Assembly (NCBI RefSeq): GCF_009674765.1
Contig: NZ_WKKF01000001.1
Location: forward strand, 1,116,001-1,180,000
Direction: 5' to 3'
DNA from: Metabacillus idriensis
GTDB lineage: Bacteria; Bacillota; Bacilli; Bacillales; Bacillaceae
Length of the DNA: 64,000 nucleotides
Positions 17,838 through 28,397 of the stretch are shown piece by piece (within the stretch, counting starts at the first letter, position 1; each line of letters begins with the position of its first letter). Position numbers and translations under genes: made by a program. The notes below the pieces were generated by a model that did no database searches, was not told the origin of the DNA, and saw only the letters and a list, made by a program, of their open reading frames with translations.

Positions 17838-18389
17838 ATGTCAAAAAAACGGAAGTCACACACATTACTGGAATGGGGCAAGGCGGTTTTGCTTGCAGTG
17901 GGACTGGCTTTGATCATCCGTCTATTTCTCTTTGAACCCTATTTAGTTGAAGGATCATCGATGGATCCAACTCTCCATGACGGTGATCGCCTGTTTGTGA
18001 GCAAATCAAGTTTTATGATCGGCGACGTGAAGCGGGGAGATATCGTCATCATAGATAGTGATGAAAAGGATGTTCATTATGTGAAAAGAGTCATTGGGCT
18101 TTCTGGCGATACAGTGGAGGTTAAAGGTCATAAGCTGAAAATAAATGGAAAGCAGCTTGAGGAGCCGTATTTGCTTTCAAATGAAAAGAAGGCGGAAAAA
18201 CTTGGGATGTTTCTGATGGATGATTTCGAACCTGTCACTGTTCCGAAGCATGACGTTTTTGTCATGGGAGATAACCGGACAAACAGCATGGATTCGAGAA
18301 ATGGTCTTGGATTCATTTCAAAGGACCGCATTGCCGGAAAGGCAGAATTTGTGTTCTTTCCATTTGAAAAAATAAGAAAAACAAAATAA
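17838..18389 (+). CDS. sipT: Type I signal peptidase (SipT/SipS-like)
   Basis: A 183-residue membrane-anchored serine protease that removes Sec signal peptides on the outer face of the membrane. One N-terminal helix (residues ~13-33) is followed by GSSMDPTL with nucleophile Ser41 and YVKRVIGLSGD with general base Lys83, the Ser-Lys dyad of the family. C-terminal box: GDNRTNSMDSR. Position between the yknZ region and ykpA matches B. subtilis sipT. Start ATG 17838 follows GAGGGATCTCAT. Confidence 0.93.
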   Translation: MSKKRKSHTLLEWGKAVLLAVGLALIIRLFLFEPYLVEGSSMDPTLHDGDRLFVSKSSFMIGDVKRGDIVIIDSDEKDVHYVKRVIGLSGDTVEVKGHKLKINGKQLEEPYLLSNEKKAEKLGMFLMDDFEPVTVPKHDVFVMGDNRTNSMDSRNGLGFISKDRIAGKAEFVFFPFEKIRKTK

Positions 18390-18458
18390 TGCTAAAGATG
18401 TAACCAAGTGGAAAACACTCTCGTCTATTCGTTTATATAAAAGGGGAGTGTGTTGAAA

Positions 18459-19397
18459 ATGAAAAAGGCTGGAACGATCATCGTTATCCTATTTCTCGCA
18501 TTATTTAGTGCAGCGTGCAGCAGTTCAGAAAGCGGGTCAGAAAAAAGTGCGGACAGCTCAGGCGGAGAATCTGCAAAAGAGACGGGTGACTCTGATATGG
18601 CCATGCATTCAGAAGGCGGGCAGGCTGACAAGGCAGAAATATCCTCACCTGAAAACAAAGCTGTCCCTTCTGCACCTGAAAACCGCAAAGTCATTTATAC
18701 GGCTGATCTGTCTATTAGGGTGAAAAACTTTAATGAAGCTGTTTTTTCTTTTCAAAGTACCATTGCTTCATTAGGCGGATATGTCATTGAATCAAATACA
18801 TATACAAACGAGGATGAAATGCCGAAAGAAGGATCCCTGACAGTCAAGGTGCCGCAGGATAAATTCCAGAGCTTCTTAAAAACCGTTGAAAAGGGAAGCG
18901 TAAAAGTGAATCAGCAGACGGTCACAGGCCAGGATGTAACAGAGGAATACGTAGATCTTGAATCAAGACTTAAAGCGAAAAAGGCCGTAGAGGAACGGCT
19001 TCTAAGCTTTATGAAAGATGCTCAAAAAACAGAGGATCTGCTGAAAATATCCTCTGATTTAAGTGCCGTACAAGAGGAAATGGAACAGATTACAGGCAGA
19101 ATCAATTACTTAAAAAACCAAACTTCTTTCGCAACGATTACGATGCATATCTCAGAGGATAGGGTTACTGTGCCGGGACTTGAAAACAAACATTTGAATA
19201 CATGGGATAAAACGAAAAAACAGTTCATGGAAAGCTTGAACTCTCTGCTTGCAGCCGGTTCTGCTCTAATTGTTTTTACAGCTGGAAATCTTCCTGTTCT
19301 GCTCGTTTTATTTTTAATCTGTTTTGCGTTGTGGCTTGGAATTAAAAAATACATGAATAAAGGCAATTCAGCGCCTCCCACTGATATGGGAGAATAA
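18459..19397 (+). CDS. DUF4349 lipoprotein
   Basis: About 312 residues: a lipoprotein signal with Cys in LFSAACSSS, a Ser/Gly/Glu-rich linker to ~residue 75, then the DUF4349 domain (VIYTADLSIRVKNFNEA..., GGYVIESNTYTNED, TVKVPQDKFQSFLKTVE). A coiled-coil stretch (EEYVDLESRLKAKKAVEERL to ITGRINYLK) precedes a C-terminal membrane helix. The family's function is unknown. AAGGGGAG at 18441 serves ATG 18459; TTG 18453 is an alternative. Confidence 0.88.
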   Translation: MKKAGTIIVILFLALFSAACSSSESGSEKSADSSGGESAKETGDSDMAMHSEGGQADKAEISSPENKAVPSAPENRKVIYTADLSIRVKNFNEAVFSFQSTIASLGGYVIESNTYTNEDEMPKEGSLTVKVPQDKFQSFLKTVEKGSVKVNQQTVTGQDVTEEYVDLESRLKAKKAVEERLLSFMKDAQKTEDLLKISSDLSAVQEEMEQITGRINYLKNQTSFATITMHISEDRVTVPGLENKHLNTWDKTKKQFMESLNSLLAAGSALIVFTAGNLPVLLVLFLICFALWLGIKKYMNKGNSAPPTDMGE

Positions 19398-19454
19398 TCT
19401 CTGGTTTTCTTTTTTCCATGATTGGGAAAAAGAAGAAAAAGGCGGGATGGAAAT

Positions 19455-19850
19455 ATGAAGGATACTATGTATATAAAAGCATGCTCTAAGTCGAAAAAAA
19501 ATTGTGTATCAACCGTAAATACTTCGAGCTACCACCAAATGGAACCGATCTCTTTTATATGTGATGCAAGCGCCGCAATGAATCATCTAAGAAATGCACT
19601 TCACTCAATGGAGCATGCGGAAATTGCTGAGCAAAGCGAGAATCGTCTTCATGCTGTGTTTAGATCGAAAGTCTTGAAATTTAAGGATGATGTGGAGTTT
19701 TTCCTCGAACCCAGAGAAAAGAAGATTCATTTCAGGTCAGCATCACGGATCGGCTATTACGATTTTGGCGTCAATCGAAAACGCATGGAGGAGATAAGAG
19801 ATCGATTCGGCAGAGAAACGCGCAGAATCGAAAAAACAGACATCCGATGA
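19455..19850 (+). CDS. DUF1499 family protein
   Basis: 131 residues. The second half carries the DUF1499 pattern HAVFRSKVLKFKDDVEFFL, ending REKKIHFRSASRIGYYDFGVN with the conserved S.SR.G..D. The N-terminus is Lys/Cys-containing with no signal peptide. Function unknown. ATG 19455 lies 8 nt after GGCGGG; the upstream in-frame starts have no SD. The terminator stem overlaps the stop codon. Confidence 0.87.
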   Translation: MKDTMYIKACSKSKKNCVSTVNTSSYHQMEPISFICDASAAMNHLRNALHSMEHAEIAEQSENRLHAVFRSKVLKFKDDVEFFLEPREKKIHFRSASRIGYYDFGVNRKRMEEIRDRFGRETRRIEKTDIR

Positions 19851-19865
19851 GGTTGTCTGTTTTTA
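19834..19865 (+). terminator. Terminator overlapping the DUF1499 stop codon
   Basis: AAACAGACA pairs with TGTCTGTTT around the TGA stop, then TTTT. Confidence 0.85.
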
Positions 19866-19898
19866 AGAGAGAAGTAAGTATAAAATTTTGCGCTTCGA

Positions 19899-20017
19899 TG
19901 TCTAGCTCCACCTCCTAGCCCCTCGGCCAGAACGGCTCCGTCTGTAAAGGCAAAAAGCGCCTTTTCAGCCGGATCCTTATCTGTCTGTCGGGTCTGACCA
20001 GTCGGTTCCGCTTTTCT
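19899..20017 (+). repeat. Dispersed structured repeat, copy C1
   Basis: Full-length copy from TGTCTAGCTCC to GGTTCCGCTTTTCT. It contains CCTCGGCCAGAACGGCTCCG and the hairpin AAAGGCAAAAAGCGCCTTTT. The 3' segment reads GGGTCTGACCAGTCGG instead of GCTAAACGGGCG, a divergent end. Confidence 0.85.
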
Positions 20018-20020
20018 AGA

Positions 20021-20141
20021 TGTCTAGCTCCATCGCTCAGGCTCCTAGGCTAGAAAGGATCCGCGAGTATTGGCAAAAAGCGCCTTTACTGGCGGATCCT
20101 TATCTGTCATGCCTGCGCTAAACGGGCGCTTGCGCTTTTCT
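20021..20141 (+). repeat. Dispersed structured repeat, copy C2
   Basis: Full-length copy in tandem with C1. By hand count it differs from copy D (29255-29375) at only about 10 of 121 positions, so the two are recent relatives. Its T-rich end touches the stop codon of the minus-strand gene that ends at 20141. Confidence 0.9.
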
Positions 20142-20401
20142 TATGTGTATATCAGCGTCAAAACGAGCATCGTGACAAAAACCGCTCCGATAATTCCAAG
20201 AATTGATTTTCCAAAAGATACCTTCGCATCTATTTTTCCGTATTTAGTTAAGATTTTTTTGCTGAAATAGTGGACGATGAGATAGATGACGACAAGGCCG
20301 ATGAAGAAAGTGATATTGCTCGTCTGAAACCCTGTAAAAGCAAGGAACAGTCCGGTAAATAAAATATAGAGAGAGTATTCTAGGAGTGTAAGCAATTTCA
20401 T
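20141..20401 (-). CDS. Small membrane protein of unknown function
   Basis: 86 residues, highly hydrophobic, with three predicted membrane segments (EYSLYILFTGLFLAFTGF; FFIGLVVIYLIVHYF; SILGIIGAVFVTMLVLTLIY). Start ATG 20401 was chosen because GGAGG lies 9 nt upstream on the minus strand; the longer frame to 20452 has no SD. The stop TAA runs directly into the end of repeat copy C2. I do not recognise the family. Confidence 0.75.
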   Translation of the reverse strand: MKLLTLLEYSLYILFTGLFLAFTGFQTSNITFFIGLVVIYLIVHYFSKKILTKYGKIDAKVSFGKSILGIIGAVFVTMLVLTLIYT

Positions 20402-20561
20402 ATGGGATAACCTCCGGGATGTAATACACATAATCCTACCATAAAAATGCACCGTTCAAAACGTTTGGAATGTGAACATTAGATGGACTTTGCATAAATG
20501 ACCCGATTATTTTCATGGCAAACCTTCATTTATTATTTTTTTTCGCCAGTTCGTGTTATAA

Positions 20562-22217
<1,656 letters not shown>

Positions 22218-22266
22218 AAAACGGAATAGCTTTGCCGAGAGCAAGCTGTTTTCCGTCATTTAATAC

Positions 22267-22293
22267 AAAAAACCGCCAAATCGGCGGTTTTTT
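22267..22293. terminator. Bidirectional terminator between ykpA and opuAC
   Basis: AAAACCGCC / GGCGGTTTT stem with loop AAATC and A/T runs on both sides. It can end ykpA (+) and opuAC (-). Confidence 0.92.
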
Positions 22294-23164
22294 ATTTTTC
22301 CTCTATCCAGCTGTCGACAAGATCTCTGTTCTTCTTTATCCACTTTTCTGCGCCTTTTTCATAGGCATCAGGTTCTTGTGTCAGTGATTCTTCCTGAACG
22401 TATTTAATAAGAGAATTTAATTGTTTATCATTCATTTTCCACTCTGACATCCATTTCACAATTTCCGGATGTTCTTCCGTAAATCCGATTCTTGACATCG
22501 AATGAATTTTATCAGGAGCACCGTACACATTTTTAGGATCGTCTAGGTACTTAATGTCGTAATCTGCGAACACCCAATGCGGACTCCAAAGCGTAACAAC
22601 AATCGGTTCTTTCTTTTTATACGCTTTTTTAAATTCTGTCAGCATGGCAGCCTCGGAAGATTCAACAAGCTCATAGTCAAGGCCGTACTTCTGCTTCGCT
22701 TTTGTTGTCAGCTGCATCAAGCTTGAACCTGGATCGATCCCGATGATTTCACCATTGTATTCAGCTTTTTTAGAGTTCAAGTCTTCGATGCTGTTAACAT
22801 CCTTCATATACTGGGGCACCGCAAGTCCAAGTCGTGTCCCTTCAAACCATGGCTCTCCGATTTCAACGTCTTTTTTAAACTTATCATAGAGCGGTTTGTC
22901 GGTAAGCGGGAGCCAAACTTGTCCGGTCACATCGATATCTCCCCGGGAAAGACCTGTCCATAGCGCGATTTTTTCAAGTTCAATGATTTCAACGTCATAT
23001 CCTTTTTCCTCAAGAATCAGCTTCCATAAATAAGCAGTCGAAATGTTATCAATCCAGTTTACCATGCCGATTTTAATTTTTTTATCCGTATTTCCAGGAG
23101 TACATGAAGATAAAACAAAACAAAATAAGATTGCCATTGTTATTGCGTAAAAGCTTTTTTTCAC
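22292..23164 (-). CDS. opuAC: Glycine betaine ABC transporter substrate-binding lipoprotein
   Basis: A 290-residue lipoprotein: signal FCFVLSSC with lipidated Cys21, then a type II (OpuAC) binding domain. The aromatic residues likely to form the trimethylammonium cage are visible: Trp37 in MVNWIDN, Trp84 in GQVWLPLTD, and Trp193/Trp197 in TLWSPHW. It delivers betaine-like osmoprotectants to OpuAB/OpuAA. In B. subtilis opuAC is third in the opuAA-AB-AC operon. Here it is divergent from opuAA, with a ~230-bp intergenic region. Confidence 0.92.
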   Translation of the reverse strand: MKKSFYAITMAILFCFVLSSCTPGNTDKKIKIGMVNWIDNISTAYLWKLILEEKGYDVEIIELEKIALWTGLSRGDIDVTGQVWLPLTDKPLYDKFKKDVEIGEPWFEGTRLGLAVPQYMKDVNSIEDLNSKKAEYNGEIIGIDPGSSLMQLTTKAKQKYGLDYELVESSEAAMLTEFKKAYKKKEPIVVTLWSPHWVFADYDIKYLDDPKNVYGAPDKIHSMSRIGFTEEHPEIVKWMSEWKMNDKQLNSLIKYVQEESLTQEPDAYEKGAEKWIKKNRDLVDSWIEEK

Positions 23165-23392
23165 TAGTAAAACCTCCAGCCGTATTATGTAACAAGTATG
23201 TTATTCCCTATATAAATGTATTGGAAACATTTAATTTGTTTCAATTTCTATTAGAGGGGGTAAAGATAACTGGTTCCGTTTTAGCAGCCGTCCATCATAT
23301 ATTCTTCCTATTCGAGCGGAAAAATTACATATTTCATTTTTATGATGTGAAAACTGAAACAATAGAAGTCGCGAGTGAGAGGTGTTTTGTAC

Positions 23393-24598
23393 TTGAAAAA
23401 AGTGAAGCTAAAAGTGAATGAGATTACAAAAGTATTCGGGAAAAACCCGCAAAAGGGTGTAGATTTGCTGAAAAAAGGCAAATCAAAAGCAGAGATTTTA
23501 AAGGAAACAGGGATGACTGTCGGAGTTAACCAGGCAACCTTTGAAGTTTATGCAGGTGAAATTTTTGTCATCATGGGACTGTCAGGAAGCGGGAAGTCTA
23601 CACTTGTAAGACTGTTAAACAAGCTGATTAATCCTACATCAGGCCATATTTACATTGATAATGAAGATATTATGAAGCTAAAAGGCGAATCCTTAAGGGA
23701 AATGCGCCGAAAAAAAATGAGCATGGTTTTCCAGCGCTTTGCCCTGTTTCCTCATCGTACTGTCGTTGAGAATGTGGAATATGGACTAGAAGTACAGGGA
23801 ATGGAAAAGAAAGAAAGACACGAGCGTGCCAAAGAATCATTGGAGCTTGTAGGGTTAACAGGATACATGGACAGCTATCCGAGCGAACTCAGCGGAGGCA
23901 TGCAGCAGCGTGTCGGACTTGCGCGTGCTTTGGCCAATGCACCTGATGTCCTCTTAATGGATGAGGCGTTCAGCGCCCTCGATCCTCTTATTCGCAAGGA
24001 CATGCAGGATGAGTTGCTTGAGCTTCAGGAAAAAATGGAGAAAACGATTATCTTTATTACTCATGACCTTGATGAGGCCCTTAGGATTGGAGACCGCATC
24101 GCCCTTATGAAAGATGGATCGATTGTTCAAATCGGAACTCCGGAAGAAATCATGACAAATCCTGCAGACGAATATGTAGAACGATTTGTTGAAGACGTCA
24201 ATTTATCTAAAGTCATTACGGCAGGTTCGATTATGAGCCGTGCGGAAACAATCCTGCTTGACAGAGGCCCTCGTGTAGCGCTCAAGCTTATGAGAGATGC
24301 AGGATATTCAAGTGTCTATACGGTCGATAAAAAACAAACGCTGATGGGACTAATATCTGCTGATGACGCAGTTAAAGCAATCAACGAAGATTTGCCGACA
24401 GAAACATACGTTGAGAAAGATATTCCTTACGTGACGGTGGACACAGTTCTCGACGATCTTTATGAAAAAATGGCATCGAGCAAGTATCCATTGCCTGTAG
24501 TGGATGAAAACATGAGAATTAAGGGAATTATTAAACGCGAGAAAGTGATTCAGGCTCTTGCGGGAACAGAGAAAAAAGAGGTGAATGTCCATGAATAA
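23393..24598 (+). CDS. opuAA: Glycine betaine ABC transporter ATP-binding protein with CBS domains
   Basis: About 401 residues. ABC domain: GLSGSGKST, signature LSGGMQQRVGLARA, Walker B VLLMDEAFSALDP, ITHD H-loop. A tandem CBS pair follows (residues ~275-395: SYVYTVDKKQTLMG-like, then YPLPVVDENMRIKGIIKREK), the part that senses ionic strength or c-di-AMP in OpuA/OpuC ATPases. The TTG start at 23393 has AGAGGTG 8 nt upstream; GTG 23375 is a weaker choice. The 3' end overlaps opuAB by 8 nt. Confidence 0.93.
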   Translation: MKKVKLKVNEITKVFGKNPQKGVDLLKKGKSKAEILKETGMTVGVNQATFEVYAGEIFVIMGLSGSGKSTLVRLLNKLINPTSGHIYIDNEDIMKLKGESLREMRRKKMSMVFQRFALFPHRTVVENVEYGLEVQGMEKKERHERAKESLELVGLTGYMDSYPSELSGGMQQRVGLARALANAPDVLLMDEAFSALDPLIRKDMQDELLELQEKMEKTIIFITHDLDEALRIGDRIALMKDGSIVQIGTPEEIMTNPADEYVERFVEDVNLSKVITAGSIMSRAETILLDRGPRVALKLMRDAGYSSVYTVDKKQTLMGLISADDAVKAINEDLPTETYVEKDIPYVTVDTVLDDLYEKMASSKYPLPVVDENMRIKGIIKREKVIQALAGTEKKEVNVHE

Positions 24599-25433
24599 CA
24601 TTCCTAAAATTCCAGTCGGCAGATGGGTTGATGGATTTGTCACCTATTTAAATGAAACGTTTGAAGGCTTTTTCGGCTGGCTTTCAGATGGGATTGAAGG
24701 ATTTACCGATCTTATTGTATACGGATTAATGGCTATACCTGCTTTATTGCTGATTTTGATTGTAACAGGCATAGCATGGTATGTGAGCCGAAGCTGGTCA
24801 TTGCCGGTTTTAGCTTTTGTCGGACTGCTGTTTATTGTTAACCTTGGATATTGGGAACAGACAATTGATACCCTGTCACTTGTCTTAACCTCCGTTATTA
24901 TTTCGATTATCATTGGAGTGCCGATTGGGATTATTGCTTCTCAGAATGAAACATTTTCAAAAATTATGACGCCAATCCTGGATTTAATGCAGACAATGCC
25001 TGCATTTGTTTACTTAATTCCGGCGATTCTTTTCTTTGGTATTGGAGTCGTTCCAGGGATCATAGCTTCTGTTATCTTCGCTATGCCGCCGACCATCAGA
25101 TTGACAAACTTGGGGATTCGCCAGGTTCCTGAAGATCTGGTTGAAGCAGCCAATGCATTTGGATCAACCACTATGCAGAAACTTATTAAAGTTGAACTTC
25201 CGCTTGCCACTAAAACCATTATGGCGGGAATTAATCAAAGCATCATGCTTGCTCTCTCAATGGTCGTTATTGCATCACTTGTAGGTGCTCCCGGGCTTGG
25301 AGTGGATGTTTACAGGGCTGTAACAAGAATTGAAGTTGGACGGGGATTTGAAGCGGGAATTGCTATTGTCATCCTGGCTATTATTTTAGACCGCATTACT
25401 CAAAATCTTGGGACGAAGAAAAAAGAAGGTTAA
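24591..25433 (+). CDS. opuAB: Glycine betaine ABC transporter permease
   Basis: A 280-residue binding-protein-dependent permease with an amphipathic N-terminus (GRWVDGFVTYLNETFEGFFGWLS), about six membrane helices and the EAA coupling motif (EDLVEAANAFGSTTMQKLIKVELP). It forms the channel with OpuAA. ATG 24591 is 8 nt from AGGTG; ATG 24585 is too close. The opuAA stop lies within its first codons. Confidence 0.93.
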   Translation: MNNIPKIPVGRWVDGFVTYLNETFEGFFGWLSDGIEGFTDLIVYGLMAIPALLLILIVTGIAWYVSRSWSLPVLAFVGLLFIVNLGYWEQTIDTLSLVLTSVIISIIIGVPIGIIASQNETFSKIMTPILDLMQTMPAFVYLIPAILFFGIGVVPGIIASVIFAMPPTIRLTNLGIRQVPEDLVEAANAFGSTTMQKLIKVELPLATKTIMAGINQSIMLALSMVVIASLVGAPGLGVDVYRAVTRIEVGRGFEAGIAIVILAIILDRITQNLGTKKKEG

Positions 25434-25437
25434 GAAG

Positions 25438-25468
25438 AAATCCTGCTTATTCCGAGCAGGATTTTTTG
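25438..25468 (+). terminator. Terminator of opuAA-opuAB
   Basis: AATCCTGCT pairs with AGCAGGATT, loop TATTCCG, then TTTT. Confidence 0.9.
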
Positions 25469-25521
25469 TCTTTTCTTAAAAGCTTCTATAAACTTATATA
25501 TGAAGGGAAGGGGATGGAAAA

Positions 25522-26436
25522 GTGAAAGTTTTAGTAGTTGGTGCAGGAGCGGTGGGCGGATATTTTGGTGCCCGTCTTGCCGAAAAAGGGGAAGATGTCA
25601 CGTTTTTAGTCAGAGAAAAAAGGGCACATTTGCTGAATGAACAAGGTCTGCAAGTAAAAAGCATACACGGAGATTATCAGCATCGTGCAAAAATAGTGCT
25701 TGCAGGAGAGAAAAGGGAACCATTCGATCTCATCCTGTTATCTGTCAAAGCTTATCATCTGAAAAATGTCATGGAAGAATTAGCTCCATTTGCAGGAAAT
25801 CAAACACTCATTATGCCGCTTCTAAATGGATTCGCCCATTTAGAGATGCTGCAGGAGAGATTCTCTGAGGATCGTGTCATCGGCGGTTTATGTTTTATTG
25901 AATCGACAGTGGATCAGAATGGGGCAATCGTGCAGACCAGTCCGATCCATGAGCTCGTCTACGGGGCACTAAACAGTGAGCAGGCTGAAGCAGTTGAAAA
26001 ACTGGAAGCATTATTTGCCGGCTCAAATGCTGAGATTCGAAAGAGTGACAGGATACTCGCTGATATGTGGCATAAATATATGTTCATCTCCGGCTTGTCT
26101 GGTGTCACAACACTGTTCCGTTCACCAATCGGTCCCATCCGCGAAAATGAATTCGGAATAAGTGTTACACAGAAACTCTTTTATGAAATCGGATCGATTA
26201 TGCGTGCGGAAGGTGCGCCAATTGCTGATGGAATTGAAAATATTCAGCTCGGAAAAATACATAACATGACACATGGAATGAAGTCCTCCATGCAGAGGGA
26301 TATGGAAAAACTGACAGAAGTCGAAGCAGATCATCTGCAGGGGTATCTATTGAAGCTTGCCGAAAAACATAAAATAGAAGCGCAGGTTTTATCGATGGTG
26401 TATGCGAATTTGAAGATATATGAGAAGAATCGCTAA
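25522..26436 (+). CDS. ykpB: 2-dehydropantoate 2-reductase-like protein (YkpB)
   Basis: A 304-residue ApbA/PanE-family NADPH-dependent ketoreductase. The N-terminal Rossmann motif is VLVVGAGAVGGYFGARLAEKG; LLSVKAYHLKN and MPLLNGFAHLE follow. The C-terminal helical domain contains MWHKYMFISGLSGVTTLFRSPIGPI. The classical reaction reduces ketopantoate to pantoate for CoA synthesis. Bacilli often have more than one paralogue, so whether this is the pantothenate enzyme is uncertain. GTG start after AAGGGGATGG. Position next to ykpA matches ykpB. Confidence 0.88.
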   Translation: MKVLVVGAGAVGGYFGARLAEKGEDVTFLVREKRAHLLNEQGLQVKSIHGDYQHRAKIVLAGEKREPFDLILLSVKAYHLKNVMEELAPFAGNQTLIMPLLNGFAHLEMLQERFSEDRVIGGLCFIESTVDQNGAIVQTSPIHELVYGALNSEQAEAVEKLEALFAGSNAEIRKSDRILADMWHKYMFISGLSGVTTLFRSPIGPIRENEFGISVTQKLFYEIGSIMRAEGAPIADGIENIQLGKIHNMTHGMKSSMQRDMEKLTEVEADHLQGYLLKLAEKHKIEAQVLSMVYANLKIYEKNR

Positions 26437-26482
26437 GAGAACCTGCCTGCGTTAAACTTAAGTAAGTGAATAGCATTAGGAA

Positions 26483-26515
26483 AACGCCCAATTTTCTAAT
26501 TGGGCGTTATTATCA
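26483..26515 (+). terminator. Terminator after ykpB
   Basis: AACGCCCAATT pairs perfectly with AATTGGGCGTT, loop TTCT, followed by ATTATCATTTT. Confidence 0.88.
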
Positions 26516-26570
26516 TTTTGACAGCAATTGATAAAGGTACATTTTTGTACATAAATACTAATTCACTTGT

Positions 26571-27056
26571 GTATGATTCCCCATCTGGGCAAACTCTCTG
26601 GTTTTGTGGAATCAAAGGGGCCGTATGATTCCACAACTGGCAAACTTCCGGGTTTTGTGGAATCAAAGTGGTTGTATGATTCCTCAATTGAGCAAACTTC
26701 CGGGTTTTGTGGAATCAAAGGGTCGTATGATTCCTCAATTAGTCAAACTTTCGGGATTTGTGGAATTAAAAGGGTCGTATGATTCCTAAATTGACCAAAC
26801 TCCCGGGTTTAATGGAATCAAAGTGGTCGTATGATTCCTCAATTAGTCAAACTCCCGGGTTTTATGGAATCAAAGTGGCCGTATGATTCCTAAATTGGCC
26901 AAACTCCCGGGTTTAATGGAATCAAAGGGCCGTATGATTCCTCAATTGGTCAAACTCCCGAGCTTTATAGAATCATAGACCGTATGATTCCACAACTGAG
27001 TAAGCACCCGGGTTTTGTGGCATCAAAGAATGCGAATGATTTTACAGTTGAATGAA
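26571..27056. repeat. Tandem array of nine 50-52 bp hairpin-forming units
   Basis: GTATGATTCC recurs at 26571, 26623, 26674, 26725, 26777, 26829, 26881, 26932 and 26982, with a decayed tenth unit (GAATGATT) at 27034. Spacing is 50, 51 or 52 bp. Each unit reads GTATGATTCC, TCAATTGGTCAAACT, CCCGGGTTTTATGGAATCA, AAGTGGCC with minor variants. GGAATCA at the end of one unit pairs with TGATTCC of the next across ~11 nt. The first junction is a perfect 11-bp stem (26604-26614 with 26626-26636). Unit lengths are not multiples of three and no SD exists, so it is not a coding repeat. Confidence 0.93.
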
Positions 27057-27124
27057 CGAAATGGACGACTGAAGTGTACTGAATACTCAACAAGCACACC
27101 TCTTTCTTCCTGAAAAAAACCAAC

Positions 27125-27163
27125 AAAAAACGGGTGCAAATTGCTGTGCAATTTACTGCCCAT
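27125..27163 (-). terminator. Terminator of the G3E GTPase gene
   Basis: On the minus strand GGGCAGTAAATTG pairs with CAATTTGCACCC (one internal mismatch zone), followed by GTTTTTT. Confidence 0.75.
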
Positions 27164-27202
27164 TTTCTTACCTATTGCATATTGCATGCCATTTTAAGAA
27201 AG

Positions 27203-28117
27203 CTATTTCTGCAATGCCTCCAGCTGATCATACAGCCAGGCATGATCTAAATTTTCACCGATAAAAACAAGCGTCTTTTTCATTTTAACAGGCTCTTTTA
27301 AGTAGAGCGGCATGCCGTAAGAATACTGAAACAAGTACGTATCCTGGGAATGTGTAAAGGAAAGGTAACCCTTTATGCGGTAGATCGTATCAGGCATGTT
27401 TCTCAGAAAATCTTCAAAAGCGTCAAAATCAATTTGTTCTTCAAAGGTATGAACATATGTCTTTAAATGAAGATCGAGCTGTACATGTGTTTTTTGATGC
27501 TCCTTCTGCTGCTTGCGGGTTAAATGCTGAAAATCGCTTAATCTTATATTGGCGTATTGAGTCAGCAGCACTTTGGAATCAGGGGCAATGTTCTGAATGT
27601 CAAAGACGAGGGATGCCTGTTTTGATTCTGAGAGATTGTCCACTTTATTCAAAAGAACAATATCAGCATGATGAATTTGTTCCTGCAGGAGCTTTTGAAG
27701 CTGAATGCTTAAGGCACGGCGATCATGATAGCGGGCGCCATCAACAAGCGTTACGATGGACCCAATGGCTAACTTTTCAGCAAAAACAGGCGATAAACAA
27801 GCGTCCAGCACTTCAATCGGATGTGCCGCACCTGTTGTTTCAATATAGATCGCATCTAGATCGTATTGTGAGAGCATACCCTGGAGCTGTGCTTCTAATT
27901 GCCCTTGCATTGTGCAGCAAACACATCCATTCAAAAGCTCTTTTAAAGGAATATCGTCCGAGACAGCGTCAGAATCGATGGATACTTTCCCGAGTTCATT
28001 CATAATGACGGCAATTTTTCGGTTTTTATCTTGTTCTTGTTTTAAAATATTTTTTAATAGCGTTGTTTTACCCGCTCCTAAAAATCCAGATAATATGTAG
28101 ACTTCAACAGATTTCAT
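27203..28117 (-). CDS. CobW/YjiA-type G3E GTPase (putative metallochaperone)
   Basis: 304 residues. Walker A GFLGAGKTT; the metal-binding CxCC motif in GCVCCTMQGQLE; the TTGAAHP switch; the NKVD guanine-specificity motif in VLLNKVDN; and a short CobW C-terminal domain (RIKGYLSF onward). Members insert or move Zn, Co or Ni, often under Zur control. No Zur box is evident upstream, so the metal is unknown. Start ATG 28117 has GGGAG 9 nt upstream; the longer frame to 28180 includes an AT-rich leader without an SD. Confidence 0.88.
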   Translation of the reverse strand: MKSVEVYILSGFLGAGKTTLLKNILKQEQDKNRKIAVIMNELGKVSIDSDAVSDDIPLKELLNGCVCCTMQGQLEAQLQGMLSQYDLDAIYIETTGAAHPIEVLDACLSPVFAEKLAIGSIVTLVDGARYHDRRALSIQLQKLLQEQIHHADIVLLNKVDNLSESKQASLVFDIQNIAPDSKVLLTQYANIRLSDFQHLTRKQQKEHQKTHVQLDLHLKTYVHTFEEQIDFDAFEDFLRNMPDTIYRIKGYLSFTHSQDTYLFQYSYGMPLYLKEPVKMKKTLVFIGENLDHAWLYDQLEALQK

Positions 28118-28397
28118 CGTTTTACTCTCCCGTTCAGGTTGATATGTCTCATCGTACATGAATTCTGCTTTTTCCGTCAATCATCTTCATAAAATAAGAA
28201 AATTCAATGAACATGTAAATCTTTCTATTGTTTATTCCTTTAGTTCACTATAGAATGAAAACTGTTGACACTTTTCCTAGCAATCTAGTAGGAATTGGCA
28301 GTATGTGTTAATGAAAGGCTGTTTTTTGCAAAGACTGAGATTAGAAAACAATGTCTTCCTAAAGAGCCTAGTGAAAACGCCTGGGGGTTACGATACG

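Noticed and set aside
26567-26789. 61-71 codon frames across the tandem array with a periodic peptide (GFVESKG..YDS).
   Set aside because: Unit lengths of 50-52 bp shift the frame, no SD is present, and the periodic peptide follows from the DNA repeat.
26571-27056. CRISPR array.
   Set aside because: The units are similar along their whole length, with no unique spacers of constant size, and no cas genes are nearby.
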